Positions 7,338 to 16,018 are shown, counted from the first letter of the stretch. The stretch: DNA of 64,000 bases from Kribbella steppae (GCF_004342025.1 NZ_SLWN01000007.1:62001-126000); one strand, 5' to 3'. The notes: generated by a model from the letters alone, not told the origin. A program made the numbers and translations.

Positions 7338-8555
7338 ATGACCGATCGCATCATCGGGGCCGAGGTCATCGTCACCAGCCCCGGCCGCAACTACGTCACC
7401 CTCAAACTCCAGACCGCCGACGGCCTCGTCGGGTACGGCGACGCCACCGTCAACGGCCGTGAGCTCGCCGTCGCGTCCTACCTGCGCGACCACATCAACC
7501 CGTTGCTGGTCGGCATCGACCCGGCTCAGATCGAGGACACCTGGCAGTACCTGTACCGCGGGGCGTACTGGCGCCGCGGGCCGATCACGATGGCTGCCAT
7601 CAGCGCCGTCGACCTCGCCGTGTGGGACATCAAGGGCAAGGCTGCCGGCATGCCCGTGTACCAGTTGCTCGGCGGTGCAGTACGCGACCGAATTCTCGCC
7701 TACACCCACGCATCGGCCTGGGAGCTCCCCGAGCTGCTCGACACCGTGGATGCCCGCCGCCAGGACGGATTCCGGGCAGTCCGGGCGCAATCCGGCGTAC
7801 CAGGTCTGGAGACCGTGTACGGCGTTCATCGCGACGCCCATGACTACGAGCCGGCCAGCCGCGGCACGGCTCCGGTCGTCGAATCATGGGACACCGACGC
7901 GTATCTGCGTCACGCCCCGTCCGTGCTGACCGCGGTCCGCGAGCACGTCGGTCCTGAGCTGGCGCTGTTGCACGATGCTCATCACCGGCTCACCCCGCAG
8001 CAGGCAGCACGGCTCGGGAAGGAACTCGAGCCGGCGGACCTCTTCTGGCTCGAGGACGTCACGCCGGCGGAGAACCAGGATGCCTTGCGCCTCGTCCGTC
8101 AGCACACGACCACACCGCTGGCGATCGGCGAGGTCTTCAACACCATCTACGACTGCAAGGATCTGATCACCGAGCAGTTGATCGACTTCATCCGGGTCGC
8201 GGCCGCGCACGCGGGCGGCATCAGCCACCTGCGCAAGATCTTCGCGCTGGCCGATGTGTACCAGGTCCGGGCGGCACCGCACGGGCCGTCCGACGTCTCG
8301 CCGGTCTCCTTCGGTGCGAGCGTCCACCTCGGTCTGTCGACGCACAACTTCGCCATCCAGGAGTACATGGGCTACGACCCACTGGCCCACGAGGTGTTTC
8401 CGCACTCCTGGTCCTTCAGCGACGGCTACCTCCACCCGGGCGAAGCACCGGGCCTGGGCGTCGAGGTCGACGAGCAACTGGCCGCCAAGTTCCCCTACGA
8501 GCCCGCCTACCTGCCCGTTGCGCGCACTCTCGACGGCGCCATGACCGACTGGTGA
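7338..8555 (+). CDS. manD: mannonate dehydratase of the enolase superfamily (ManD/RspA type)
   Basis: This 405-residue enzyme dehydrates D-mannonate (some members D-gluconate) to 2-keto-3-deoxy-D-gluconate. Active-site landmarks of ManD are present: the arginine and tyrosine in YGVHRDAHDYEPA, the metal aspartate and catalytic histidine in LLHDAHHRLTPQQA, the metal glutamates in FWLEDVTPAENQ and AIGEVFNTIYDCKD, and the C-terminal HGPSDVSPVSFGA. The start ATG at 7338 has an AAGG about eight bases upstream; the upstream in-frame extension lies inside the previous gene. The next gene overlaps its stop as GTGA. Among family members, activity level varies widely, so mannonate versus gluconate preference is not settled by sequence. 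Confidence 0.88.
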   Translation: MTDRIIGAEVIVTSPGRNYVTLKLQTADGLVGYGDATVNGRELAVASYLRDHINPLLVGIDPAQIEDTWQYLYRGAYWRRGPITMAAISAVDLAVWDIKGKAAGMPVYQLLGGAVRDRILAYTHASAWELPELLDTVDARRQDGFRAVRAQSGVPGLETVYGVHRDAHDYEPASRGTAPVVESWDTDAYLRHAPSVLTAVREHVGPELALLHDAHHRLTPQQAARLGKELEPADLFWLEDVTPAENQDALRLVRQHTTTPLAIGEVFNTIYDCKDLITEQLIDFIRVAAAHAGGISHLRKIFALADVYQVRAAPHGPSDVSPVSFGASVHLGLSTHNFAIQEYMGYDPLAHEVFPHSWSFSDGYLHPGEAPGLGVEVDEQLAAKFPYEPAYLPVARTLDGAMTDW

Positions 8556-10045
8556 TCGACTTGCCTCCGACCCTGAGCCGCCGTTCCGTTCCGCGGCACC
8601 TGCTCACCCTCGACCACAAGCCGTCCACCACCGGCATCGTCCATCTGGGACTCGGCAACTTCCACCGCGCGCACCAAGCGGTCTACACGGCCCGAGCCGG
8701 CGACTGGGGAATCCTCGGCGTTGCCAGCCGGTCGGCATCGGTTGCTGATGCTCTGAATGATCAGGACGGTCTCTACTCCGTACTGGAACTATCACCCGAC
8801 GGTTCGTCCATCAGCGTTCCCGGCGTCCACACCGGCGCCATCGTCGCCGCCCACGATCCCGCGGCCGTCGTCGCCGCGATCGCAGCCGAGGACACCCGCA
8901 TCGTGTCCCTGACGGTGACCGAGCACGGGTACTGCATGGACCCGAGCAGCCACCGACTCGCCCTCAACCACCCGGGCATCGTTGGCGACCTTGAAAGCAG
9001 CACGCCTGTCACCGTCATCGGCCAGATCGCCCGCGCGCTCGAACACCGGGCCACCACGCATCGCCGCCCGATCACCGTGCTCAGCTGCGACAACATGCAG
9101 TCGAACGGGACACAGACCCGCGGCCTGATCCTGGAGTTTCTCCAGGCGGCGAACAGCCGGGCCGTCGACTGGGTCGCCGAGCACGTCACCTTCCCGAACT
9201 CGATGGTCGACCGGATCGTGCCAGCGACCACGGAGGCCTACCGCGCGACGGCGTACGAGCTTCTTGGCATCGACGACCGCAGCCCGGTCCCGGCCGAGCC
9301 GTTCACGATGTGGGTGATGGAGGACCGCTTCGCCGCCGGGCGTCCGGCGTGGGAGCGGGCCGGTGCGGTCTTCTCCGACGAGGTCGAGGCGTACGAACTG
9401 ATCAAGCTGCGGCTGCTCAACGGCACCCACTCGCTGATCGCCTACCTCGGTGCACTGGACGGTCGCGCGACCATTCCCGAGTCGCGTGCCCAGGACTTCA
9501 TCGAGTACGCCGCACGCGCCGTACTCGAGGACGAATACCTGCCCAGCATCGCCCTGCCGCACGGCTTCGACGTCGAGGCGTACGTCGAATCACTCTTCCA
9601 GCGGTGGTCGAACGGCGCCCTCGGCCATCGGACTCAGCAAGTCGGCACCGATGGGTCCGTCAAGCTCCCACAACGTGTTCCACAGCCGGCGCTCCGGCTG
9701 CTGGACCAAGGCGTCATGCCCGAACACCTCGCCCTGACGATCGCCGCCTGGCTGTGCTGCGTCGTACCGCTGCCAGGCTTCGATCCCGGCCCGCACGCCC
9801 ACGCGATGGTCGACCCCGCCCGCTCGCGGCTCGGCGAACTCGCCGCAACAGCCGGGTCACGCGTGGACCTCGTCCGGAAAGCGTGCGCCGAGGTCTTCCC
9901 CACTGAGCTTGCTGAGAGCAACGAATTCGTCCAGCGCATCGCCGAGTACGTCGCCGTCATCTGCACCGACGGCGTCCGAGCCGCCGCCCGCAAGGCCGCA
10001 CGCTCCCGCACCCCTCACCAGCCGCAGGCATCGCCCGCGGCCTGA
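8552..10045 (+). CDS. mannitol dehydrogenase family protein, fructuronate reductase-like
   Basis: This 497-residue polyol dehydrogenase of the mannitol dehydrogenase family has the N-terminal NAD-binding signature GIVHLGLGNFHRAHQAVYT. The C-terminal domain carries the catalytic K-x4-N-x2-H set in KLRLLNGTHSLIAYLG. Next to a mannonate dehydratase the likely reaction is D-fructuronate to or from D-mannonate (UxuB). Mannitol or arabinitol dehydrogenase cannot be excluded. Translation starts at GTG 8552, overlapping the previous stop by four bases. The MHS transporter follows after 20 bases with an AGAGGA-like site. The C-terminal tail is rich in Ala, Pro and Arg. Confidence 0.82.
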   Translation: MIDLPPTLSRRSVPRHLLTLDHKPSTTGIVHLGLGNFHRAHQAVYTARAGDWGILGVASRSASVADALNDQDGLYSVLELSPDGSSISVPGVHTGAIVAAHDPAAVVAAIAAEDTRIVSLTVTEHGYCMDPSSHRLALNHPGIVGDLESSTPVTVIGQIARALEHRATTHRRPITVLSCDNMQSNGTQTRGLILEFLQAANSRAVDWVAEHVTFPNSMVDRIVPATTEAYRATAYELLGIDDRSPVPAEPFTMWVMEDRFAAGRPAWERAGAVFSDEVEAYELIKLRLLNGTHSLIAYLGALDGRATIPESRAQDFIEYAARAVLEDEYLPSIALPHGFDVEAYVESLFQRWSNGALGHRTQQVGTDGSVKLPQRVPQPALRLLDQGVMPEHLALTIAAWLCCVVPLPGFDPGPHAHAMVDPARSRLGELAATAGSRVDLVRKACAEVFPTELAESNEFVQRIAEYVAVICTDGVRAAARKAARSRTPHQPQASPAA

Positions 10046-10065
10046 CGTATCCCAGAGGATCCGCC

Positions 10066-11424
10066 ATGGAATCAGTCACCACAGCCCCCACGACGGTTCA
10101 GCAGGAACCACCCCGCCAGGAGGTCCGCCGGGCCGCCCTCGCCGGTCTCATCGGCACTGCCCTCGAACAGTACGACTTCGTCATCTACGGCACTGCGTCG
10201 GCATTGGTCTTCAGCCACTTGTTCTTCCCGAACATCTCGCCGACGGCCGGTCTACTGGCCAGCTTCAGCGCGTACGCGGTCGGCTTCTGTGCCCGCCCGC
10301 TCGGCGGCTTCTTCTTCTCGCGGTACGGCGATCGCCTCGGGCGCAAGTGGATCCTGGTGGCCACGTTGACCCTGATGGGCATTTCGACCATGGCGATCGG
10401 CGTCCTGCCGACGTACGAGACCGTGGGTGTCTGGGCGCCGATCCTGCTGGTGCTCAGCCGGTTCCTGCAGGGCTTCGGCGCGGGTGCCGAGCAGTCCGGC
10501 GGCGCCACACTGCTGACCGAGACCGCGGCGGTGGGTCGTCGCGGCCGACTGGCTGCCCTGATCATGACCGGCGCGGCGGCGGGGACCGCCCTCGGCGCCG
10601 GGGCGTGGGCGCTCGTCCAGCTCCTGCCTGAGGAACAACTGATGTCCTGGGGTTGGCGGCTGGTCTTCCTGAGCAGCGCGTTCGTCACGGTGGCGGCGTA
10701 CATCCTGCGGCGGAAGCTGAAGGAGACCCCCGTCTTCACCGAGATCAAGGCCGAGCGGGTGGCCGCTGCGGCGCCGGTGCGGGAGGTGTTCCGCAACGGG
10801 AAGAAGGCGGTCGCGCTGGTCACCCTGATGACGGTCGGGCTGAGCGTGCAGTCGTACACGTACCAGGTGTTCATGGCCTCCTACCTCAAGGGCACGGTGA
10901 AGATCGACGCCCAGACCGTGCCGGAGATCCTCCTGGTCGGCGCGCTCTTCGGTGGTCTCGGCGCGATTGTGCTCGGGTACCTGTCCGACCTGTTCGGCCG
11001 GCGGACCGTGTTCCTCGCCATCGCCGGATTGCTGCTGGTGCTGCCGTTCCCGACCTTCGTTGCCCTGAGCACCGGAAATCTCACCGTCATCTATCTGGCC
11101 ATGATCATCGGCTTCGTCTTCGCCTGCCAGGGCGGGGTGGCGGTGACGATGAGCTACTTCCCGGAGATGTTCGGCAGCCGCTACCGGTACGCCGGTGTCA
11201 CCCTCGGCCGTGAGTTCGCCGCCGTCCTCGGCGGCGGTTTCGCCCCGCTCATCGCGGTCGCACTGCTGGGCGCCTTCGACTCGTGGGTACCGGTCGCGAT
11301 CTACATGACGGTCGCGATGGCGGTGACGTTCGGCGCCGCGCTGAAGGCACCGGAGACCCGGGACCGGGACCTGCTCGCACCGGAGAACGCGACCGACCGC
11401 ACACTGGCACCAACCGCCGCCTGA
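10066..11424 (+). CDS. MFS transporter of the metabolite:H+ symporter family
   Basis: This 452-residue transporter has about 12 membrane helices. It resembles the MHS group (KgtP, ProP, ShiA), with the loop 2-3 signature RPLGGFFFSRYGDRLGRKW and GFGAGAEQSGGATLLTE in helix 4. A C-terminal SYFPEMFGSRYRYAGVTLGREFAAVLGGG segment is also typical of MHS proteins. It should import the organic or sugar acid handled by the surrounding enzymes in exchange for the proton gradient. It lies between the fructuronate-reductase-like gene and idonate 5-dehydrogenase in one transcription unit with short gaps. The substrate is inferred from its neighbours only. Confidence 0.85.
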   Translation: MESVTTAPTTVQQEPPRQEVRRAALAGLIGTALEQYDFVIYGTASALVFSHLFFPNISPTAGLLASFSAYAVGFCARPLGGFFFSRYGDRLGRKWILVATLTLMGISTMAIGVLPTYETVGVWAPILLVLSRFLQGFGAGAEQSGGATLLTETAAVGRRGRLAALIMTGAAAGTALGAGAWALVQLLPEEQLMSWGWRLVFLSSAFVTVAAYILRRKLKETPVFTEIKAERVAAAAPVREVFRNGKKAVALVTLMTVGLSVQSYTYQVFMASYLKGTVKIDAQTVPEILLVGALFGGLGAIVLGYLSDLFGRRTVFLAIAGLLLVLPFPTFVALSTGNLTVIYLAMIIGFVFACQGGVAVTMSYFPEMFGSRYRYAGVTLGREFAAVLGGGFAPLIAVALLGAFDSWVPVAIYMTVAMAVTFGAALKAPETRDRDLLAPENATDRTLAPTAA

Positions 11425-11449
11425 CCCGTTCCACCGCAGAGGAGAGCCC

Positions 11450-12457
11450 ATGAGGGCCATCGTCATCCAGGGCAAGCTCGAGCTCGTCGAGACCGAGCTC
11501 CCCACTCCTGCCCCGGAGCCGGACCAGGTGCGCCTCCGGATGGCGTACGGCGGCATCTGCGGCTCCGACCTGCACTACTACAACGAGGGCGCGAACGGTG
11601 AGTTCGTCGTCCGCGAACCGCTCGTTCCCGGGCACGAGCTCTCCGGTACGGTCGACCTCGACCCGTCCGGTCAGCTCGCGCCCGGGACACCGGTGACCAT
11701 CCACCCCGCCACTTTCGGCACATCCGAGCCGGGCATCGAGGACCGCCCGCACCTCTGGCCCAACGGCGCCTACCTCGGCAGTGCCTCCACCTGGCCGCAC
11801 ACCCAGGGCGGGATGAGCGAGTTCCTGGTTGTGCGCAAGAACATGCTCCGGGTCCTGCCCGCCACCCTGCCGCTCCGCCGCGCAGCCCTCGCCGAGCCCC
11901 TCGCCGTCGGGTTGCACGGCATCGCCATCGCCGGCGGGGTCAAGGACAAGCGGGTGCTGGTGTCCGGCTCCGGCGCCATCGGCCTGCTGACCGCCGCGGG
12001 CGCATTGGCCCTCGGTGCCACCGAAGTCGTGTCGACCGATGTCCTCCCGGGACCGCTTCGGCGAGCCCGGGAGCTCGGCGTCCATGACACGGTCCAGATC
12101 GGCACACAAGACGTCCCGTCCGCGCATTTCGACGTTGTACTGGAGTGCACCGGCGTCCCGGCCGCCATCACCGGAGCGCTCGACGCCGCCCGGCGCGCAG
12201 GTGTCGTCGTACTCGTGGGCATCCCTCTCAACGAGGCCCGCCCGGTGAACCTCTCGCCACTCGTCTCCCGGGAACTCCAGCTCCGCGGCACGATGCGCTT
12301 CAACGACGAGATCGACCACGCGGTCGAGCTGCTGGACACCAACCCGCTGCTCGAGCAGGTCATCACCCACGAGTTCCCCGCGGACCAGGCCGTCGAGGCC
12401 TTCGCCGTCGCCAAGGACTCCGACGCCTCCGGCAAGGTCCTCGTCTCACTCTGGTAG
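11450..12457 (+). CDS. idnD: L-idonate 5-dehydrogenase (zinc alcohol dehydrogenase family)
   Basis: This 335-residue medium-chain dehydrogenase contains the N-terminal catalytic zinc region GGICGSDLHYYNEGANGEFVVREPLVPGHE, with the cysteine and the His-Glu pair. That wording is characteristic of IdnD. The Rossmann motif is VLVSGSGAIGLLTAAGAL. The four-cysteine structural zinc loop is not evident, as in several idonate dehydrogenases. It would oxidise L-idonate to 5-keto-D-gluconate, complementing the 2-keto-acid reductase at the head of the operon. It is the last gene; 14 bases after the stop lies a long perfect inverted repeat that may mark the operon end. Confidence 0.85.
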   Translation: MRAIVIQGKLELVETELPTPAPEPDQVRLRMAYGGICGSDLHYYNEGANGEFVVREPLVPGHELSGTVDLDPSGQLAPGTPVTIHPATFGTSEPGIEDRPHLWPNGAYLGSASTWPHTQGGMSEFLVVRKNMLRVLPATLPLRRAALAEPLAVGLHGIAIAGGVKDKRVLVSGSGAIGLLTAAGALALGATEVVSTDVLPGPLRRARELGVHDTVQIGTQDVPSAHFDVVLECTGVPAAITGALDAARRAGVVVLVGIPLNEARPVNLSPLVSRELQLRGTMRFNDEIDHAVELLDTNPLLEQVITHEFPADQAVEAFAVAKDSDASGKVLVSLW

Positions 12458-12470
12458 CTCGGTCTCCAGC

Positions 12471-12501
12471 GGCAAAACTCATCGCGGCGATGAGTTTTGC
12501 C
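12471..12501. repeat. 31-bp perfect inverted repeat between operons
   Basis: The arms GGCAAAACTCATCGC and GCGATGAGTTTTGCC are exact reverse complements, 15 bases each, around a single G. It sits after the idonate dehydrogenase stop and 46 bases before the next gene. No T-run follows, so it is not a standard intrinsic terminator. As DNA it could be a regulator site for the following drug-type pump; as RNA it would form a very stable hairpin that could end transcription without a U-tract. Confidence 0.75.
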
Positions 12502-12546
12502 CGTGCTCGCGGTCTGTACAGATGACAGCGAGTTTCTGGAGGGTGT

Positions 12547-13941
12547 GTGCGTACGACGAGTGAGCAGCGGTGGGTGTTGGGACTGGCCTCGCTGGGGTCG
12601 GTCATGGTGGCGCTGGACGTTCTGGTGGTGGCGGCCGCGCTCACCACGATCCGGGCCGATCTCGGAGCGTCGGCCGAGCAACTGGAGTGGACGGTCAACG
12701 CCTACGGGCTGAGTTTCGCGATGTTGCTGATGACCGCGGCCGCGATCGGTGACCGCTGGGGCCGGCGGCGTACCTATGTCAGTGGGTTGGTGTTGTTCTC
12801 GGTCGCGTCGGTGGCGTGCGCGCTGGCGACGTCGCTGCCGTGGTTGATCGCGGCCCGGGCCGTGCAGGGAGTCGGCGCGGCGATGGTGATGCCGCTGGCG
12901 ATGGCCCTGCTGGGCGCCGCCTTCCCTGCGGAGCGGCGCGGCTGGGCGATCGGCGTGTTCAGCGGCCTGACCGGGCTCGCGGTGCTGGGCGGTCCGGTGA
13001 TCGGCGGCGCGGTGACCGAAGGACTGGCCTGGCAGTGGATCTTCTGGATCAACATCCCGGTCGGCGCGATCGCGATTCCGCTGGTCCTGCGGAAGATCCC
13101 CGAGAGCACCGGCCCGGCCCGGCGGCTCGACCTGATCGGTGCCGTACTGATCAGCTTGGCGGTCCTCGGCCTGGTCTGGGGTGTGGTCCGCGGTGAGAGC
13201 GCCGGCTGGACGAGCACGGAGGTCCTCGGCTCGTTCGCGATCGGTGGTGTCTTCCTCGCCGCGTTCGGAGTCTGGGAAGGGCGGACGACCGACCCGATGG
13301 TGCCGCTCAGCTTCTTCCGCAACCGGACGTTCAGCGCGGCGAACGCGTCTGGGTTCTTCCTCAGCGCCGCGCTGTTCAGCGCCGTGTTCTTCCTGTCCCA
13401 GTACATGCAGGTCGTCCTGGGCTCGGCTCCGTTCAAGGCGGGCCTGCAACTCCTCCCCTGGACAGCCACCCTGTTCATCGTCGCCCCCTTCGCGGGGCGG
13501 CTGGTCGACCGGTTCGGCGAGCGCCCGCCGGTCGTGGTCGGCATGGCTCTGCAAACCATCGGCATGTTCTGGATCGGTGAGCTCAGCAAGGGTTCCGTCC
13601 AGTACTACGAACTCGTCGCACCGCTCGTGGTCACGGGCTGCGGCATCTCCCTGGCGCTGCCGGCCACGCAGAGCGCGAGCGTCGGTGCGTTGCCGCGGGA
13701 GGCAGTGGGAATCGCCTCGGGCATCTACAGCATGACCCGCCAGCTCGGTGGAGCCGCCGGTGTCGCCGTACTCGGGACTGTCTTCGTCTCCGCCGGTGGG
13801 TACGGGGGCGATGGTTTCACCCGGGCGCTTGCGGGTTGCGGCGTACTGTCGTTACTCGGTGCGCTGGCGGGCCTCGGCATCACGGCACGACGCCGTACCA
13901 GCGGACTAGTCGTCCCCACGGCCATGGAGGAGGTGCGATGA
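12547..13941 (+). CDS. MFS transporter, DHA2 (EmrB/QacA) drug-efflux type
   Basis: This 464-residue protein has about 14 hydrophobic helices. It carries the DHA2 signatures: LDVLVVAAALTTIRADLGAS in helix 1, DRWGRRRTY in loop 2-3, and the antiporter-type FSGLTGLAVLGGPVIGGAV in helix 5. It likely exports drugs or toxic metabolites using the proton gradient. The start is GTG 12547 with GGAGGG only three to four bases upstream, an unusually short spacing. Its stop overlaps the following sigma-factor ATG, so pump and regulator are translated together. The strong palindrome at 12471-12501 may regulate it. Confidence 0.85.
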   Translation: MRTTSEQRWVLGLASLGSVMVALDVLVVAAALTTIRADLGASAEQLEWTVNAYGLSFAMLLMTAAAIGDRWGRRRTYVSGLVLFSVASVACALATSLPWLIAARAVQGVGAAMVMPLAMALLGAAFPAERRGWAIGVFSGLTGLAVLGGPVIGGAVTEGLAWQWIFWINIPVGAIAIPLVLRKIPESTGPARRLDLIGAVLISLAVLGLVWGVVRGESAGWTSTEVLGSFAIGGVFLAAFGVWEGRTTDPMVPLSFFRNRTFSAANASGFFLSAALFSAVFFLSQYMQVVLGSAPFKAGLQLLPWTATLFIVAPFAGRLVDRFGERPPVVVGMALQTIGMFWIGELSKGSVQYYELVAPLVVTGCGISLALPATQSASVGALPREAVGIASGIYSMTRQLGGAAGVAVLGTVFVSAGGYGGDGFTRALAGCGVLSLLGALAGLGITARRRTSGLVVPTAMEEVR

Positions 13942-14897
13942 ACCTGGAGGAGGAGTTCGCGCAGCATCGGGCCGGGCTGGTCGCTCACTGCTACCGGATG
14001 CTGGGGTCGCTGCACGACGCCGAGGACGCGGTACAGGACACGTACCTGCGGGCCTGGCGCGGACAGGCGGGCTTCGAGCAGCGCTCATCGATCAAGACCT
14101 GGCTGTACCGGATCGCCACGAACGTGTGCCTGACGTTCCTGCAACACAGCAGTCGCCGGGTGGTCCCGTCCGCGCTCGGTGCCCCCGGCAACGATCCGGA
14201 CGACCTCCATCCGCAGGCGCTCGAGGTGACCTGGCTGGAACCTTTCCCGGACCACTTGCTCGGCACCGACCCCGCCACTGTCGTCGGCGACCGGCAGAGC
14301 CTGCGCCTGGCGGTGGTCGCCGCGATGCAGCACCTCCCGCCGCGGCAGCGCGCCGTACTGATCCTGCGTGAGGTGCTGACCTGGCCGGCCGCTGAGGTCG
14401 CCACTCTGCTCGACACCACAACAGCCGCCGTCAACAGTTCGCTGCAGCGCGCCCGTGCCGAGCTGGCGCGGCTACGACCGGCCGAAGAGGACCTCAGCGA
14501 GCCGGACGAGCCGGTACGACGGCACCTCCTGGATCAATTCTCGACGGCCTTCGAGAGCAAGGATCTCGCCGCCCTGGAAGGACTGCTGACCGCGGACACC
14601 CGGTGGGAGATGCCACCGATCCCGACCTGGTTCAGCGGACGGGCCGACGTACTGCGACTGCTGGACGCCAAGCTCGGCCCTGGCCCGGATCGACGGGTCC
14701 TGGTCGAGACGTCGGCCAACGGACAGCCTGCGTTCGCCTTGTACAACCGTGGCAAGGACGAGCAGTACCACGCCCATTCGATCAAGGTCCTGACCTTGAC
14801 CAAGGCCGGCATCGCAGCCGTTCTGGCCTTCCACCAACCAGCACTCTTCCCGGCTTTCGGACTACCGATCAGCCGTCGATCCAAGGAGACACCATGA
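13938..14897 (+). CDS. ECF sigma factor with C-terminal SnoaL-like domain (SigG/SigJ type)
   Basis: This 319-residue protein has sigma region 2 (about residues 10-75, with YRMLGSLHDAEDAVQDTYLRAWR), region 4 (about 125-185, with LPPRQRAVLILREVLTWPAAEVATLL), and a SnoaL/NTF2-like tail (about 200-305). This class lacks a classic membrane anti-sigma factor; the tail itself controls activity. No anti-sigma gene lies nearby, in agreement. The gene overlaps the efflux pump upstream and the PEP-mutase-like gene downstream by ATGA at both ends, so all three form one translationally coupled unit. The inducing signal is unknown. Confidence 0.85.
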   Translation: MNLEEEFAQHRAGLVAHCYRMLGSLHDAEDAVQDTYLRAWRGQAGFEQRSSIKTWLYRIATNVCLTFLQHSSRRVVPSALGAPGNDPDDLHPQALEVTWLEPFPDHLLGTDPATVVGDRQSLRLAVVAAMQHLPPRQRAVLILREVLTWPAAEVATLLDTTTAAVNSSLQRARAELARLRPAEEDLSEPDEPVRRHLLDQFSTAFESKDLAALEGLLTADTRWEMPPIPTWFSGRADVLRLLDAKLGPGPDRRVLVETSANGQPAFALYNRGKDEQYHAHSIKVLTLTKAGIAAVLAFHQPALFPAFGLPISRRSKETP

Positions 14898-15649
14898 CAC
14901 TGGCAGCCACCCTCCGAGCTCTACACGTTCCCGGCACACCCGTGGTCATCCCCAACGCGTGGGACGCCGCCTCGGCGCGGATGGTCGAAGAAGCAGGCTT
15001 TCCGGCCGTCGCGACCAGCAGCTTCGGCACCGCCACGATCCTCGGGTACGGCGACGGCGAACAGGCACCGGTCGACGAGGTACTGGCCGCGGCCACGCGG
15101 ATCGCACGCTCGGTGTCCGTGCCGGTCACCATCGACTTCGAACGCGGCTTCCGGCTTCCTCCCGCCGAGCTGGTCGAGCGCTTCACCGCGACCGGCGCCG
15201 TCGGTCTCAATCTCGAGGATTCGGAGCCGTCGACCGGCGCCATGGTCGATCCGTCCGAACAGGCGGATTTCCTGGCCGCGGTCCGGGCCGCCGCGGGCTC
15301 CGACCTGGTGATCAACGCCCGGATCGACACCTTCATCCGCCGCGCCGGCACACCCGAGGAACAGCTCCGGGCCGCGATCGACCGGGCCGCTCATTACCTC
15401 GCGGCCGGTGCGGACTGCGTCTATCCCATCGGCACCAGCGATCCCGACGTCATCCAGACCCTGGTAAAGGAGATCCCCGGCCCGGTGAACGTCGGTTTCG
15501 GCCCGGGCGATCGCTCCCTCAGCGAGCTCACCGACCTCGGCGTCGCCCGCATCACCTTCGGCCCCATGCTCCAGCGCCACACCTACACCAAGCTTGCCGG
15601 AGGCATCCTCCCGGCGATCAGGTCCGGCGAGAACCCCTTCACAGTCTGA
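14894..15649 (+). CDS. isocitrate lyase/phosphoenolpyruvate mutase family protein
   Basis: This 251-residue TIM-barrel protein begins VPGTPVVIPNAWDAASARMVEEAGFPAVATSS, the standard opening of the ICL/PEPM family. It continues with TIDFERGF, GLNLEDSE and INARIDTF, which hold the metal-binding acids. Members cleave or form C-C or P-C bonds next to a carboxylate (oxaloacetate hydrolase, 2-methylisocitrate lyase and similar). The lyase cysteine motif KKCGH is absent, so it is not a true isocitrate lyase. It is coupled to the sigma factor by an ATGA overlap and ends the unit. No particular substrate can be assigned. Confidence 0.82.
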   Translation: MTLAATLRALHVPGTPVVIPNAWDAASARMVEEAGFPAVATSSFGTATILGYGDGEQAPVDEVLAAATRIARSVSVPVTIDFERGFRLPPAELVERFTATGAVGLNLEDSEPSTGAMVDPSEQADFLAAVRAAAGSDLVINARIDTFIRRAGTPEEQLRAAIDRAAHYLAAGADCVYPIGTSDPDVIQTLVKEIPGPVNVGFGPGDRSLSELTDLGVARITFGPMLQRHTYTKLAGGILPAIRSGENPFTV

Positions 15650-15717
15650 CCCCCGAATTCCTTCAATCTCAACACAAAGTTGTGCATGAACGGGTGGACA
15701 ACACCGGCGCGGAACCC

Positions 15718-15744
15718 TTGTGTGGGGACAGGGAGATCGGGTAC
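15718..15744 (+). promoter_or_regulatory. possible general-stress (SigB/SigF-type) promoter
   Basis: GGGTAC at 15739-15744 is preceded by TTGTGT at 15718-15723 with 15 bases between. Actinobacterial SigB/SigF promoters combine a GTTT-like -35 with GGGTAC/T at about this spacing. The -10 match is exact and the -35 is weak. It lies 48 bases before a small hydrophilic protein gene of a type often induced by stress. Confidence 0.4.
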
Positions 15745-15791
15745 TAACGGATAGGTAGTCCAAGCAACCATCGAAAGAACGGGGAAAGACG

Positions 15792-15995
15792 ATGGGCATG
15801 TTCGACAACCTGCGCGACAAGGCGACCGACGCCGTCGACGAGCACGGCGACAAGGTGAGCGAGGGCGTGGACAAGGCCGGTGAGTTCGCGAACGAGAAGA
15901 CCGGCGGCGAGCACGGCGACAAGATCGACCAGGGCACCGACTTCGCCAAGGACCGGCTGGACGGACTCGACGGCCAGGACGACGACATTCAGTAG
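15792..15995 (+). CDS. MT0933-type small antitoxin-like protein
   Basis: This 67-residue, highly charged protein begins MGMFDNLRDKATDAVDEHGDKV and is built of amphipathic helical repeats rich in Asp, Lys and Gly (EHGDKVSEGVDKAGEFANEKTGGEHGDKIDQ). That pattern matches the Rv0909/MT0933 antitoxin family. No toxin-like partner gene lies on either side, so here it stands alone, flanked by a possible stress promoter and a strong terminator hairpin. GGGGAAAG lies about eight bases upstream of the ATG. It might act as a stress-protective hydrophilin rather than an antitoxin; the family name does not prove toxin neutralisation. Confidence 0.75.
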   Translation: MGMFDNLRDKATDAVDEHGDKVSEGVDKAGEFANEKTGGEHGDKIDQGTDFAKDRLDGLDGQDDDIQ

Positions 15996-16018
15996 TCGAC
16001 CTTCGAGCTGACGACGCC

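Noticed and set aside
11770..13554. Reverse-strand ORF of 594 codons
   Set aside because: It lies opposite idnD and the DHA2 pump; its charged, repetitive composition is a codon-bias artefact.
14894..15649. Isocitrate lyase of the glyoxylate shunt
   Set aside because: The KKCGH lyase motif is absent and the protein is only 251 residues, far below the size of AceA.
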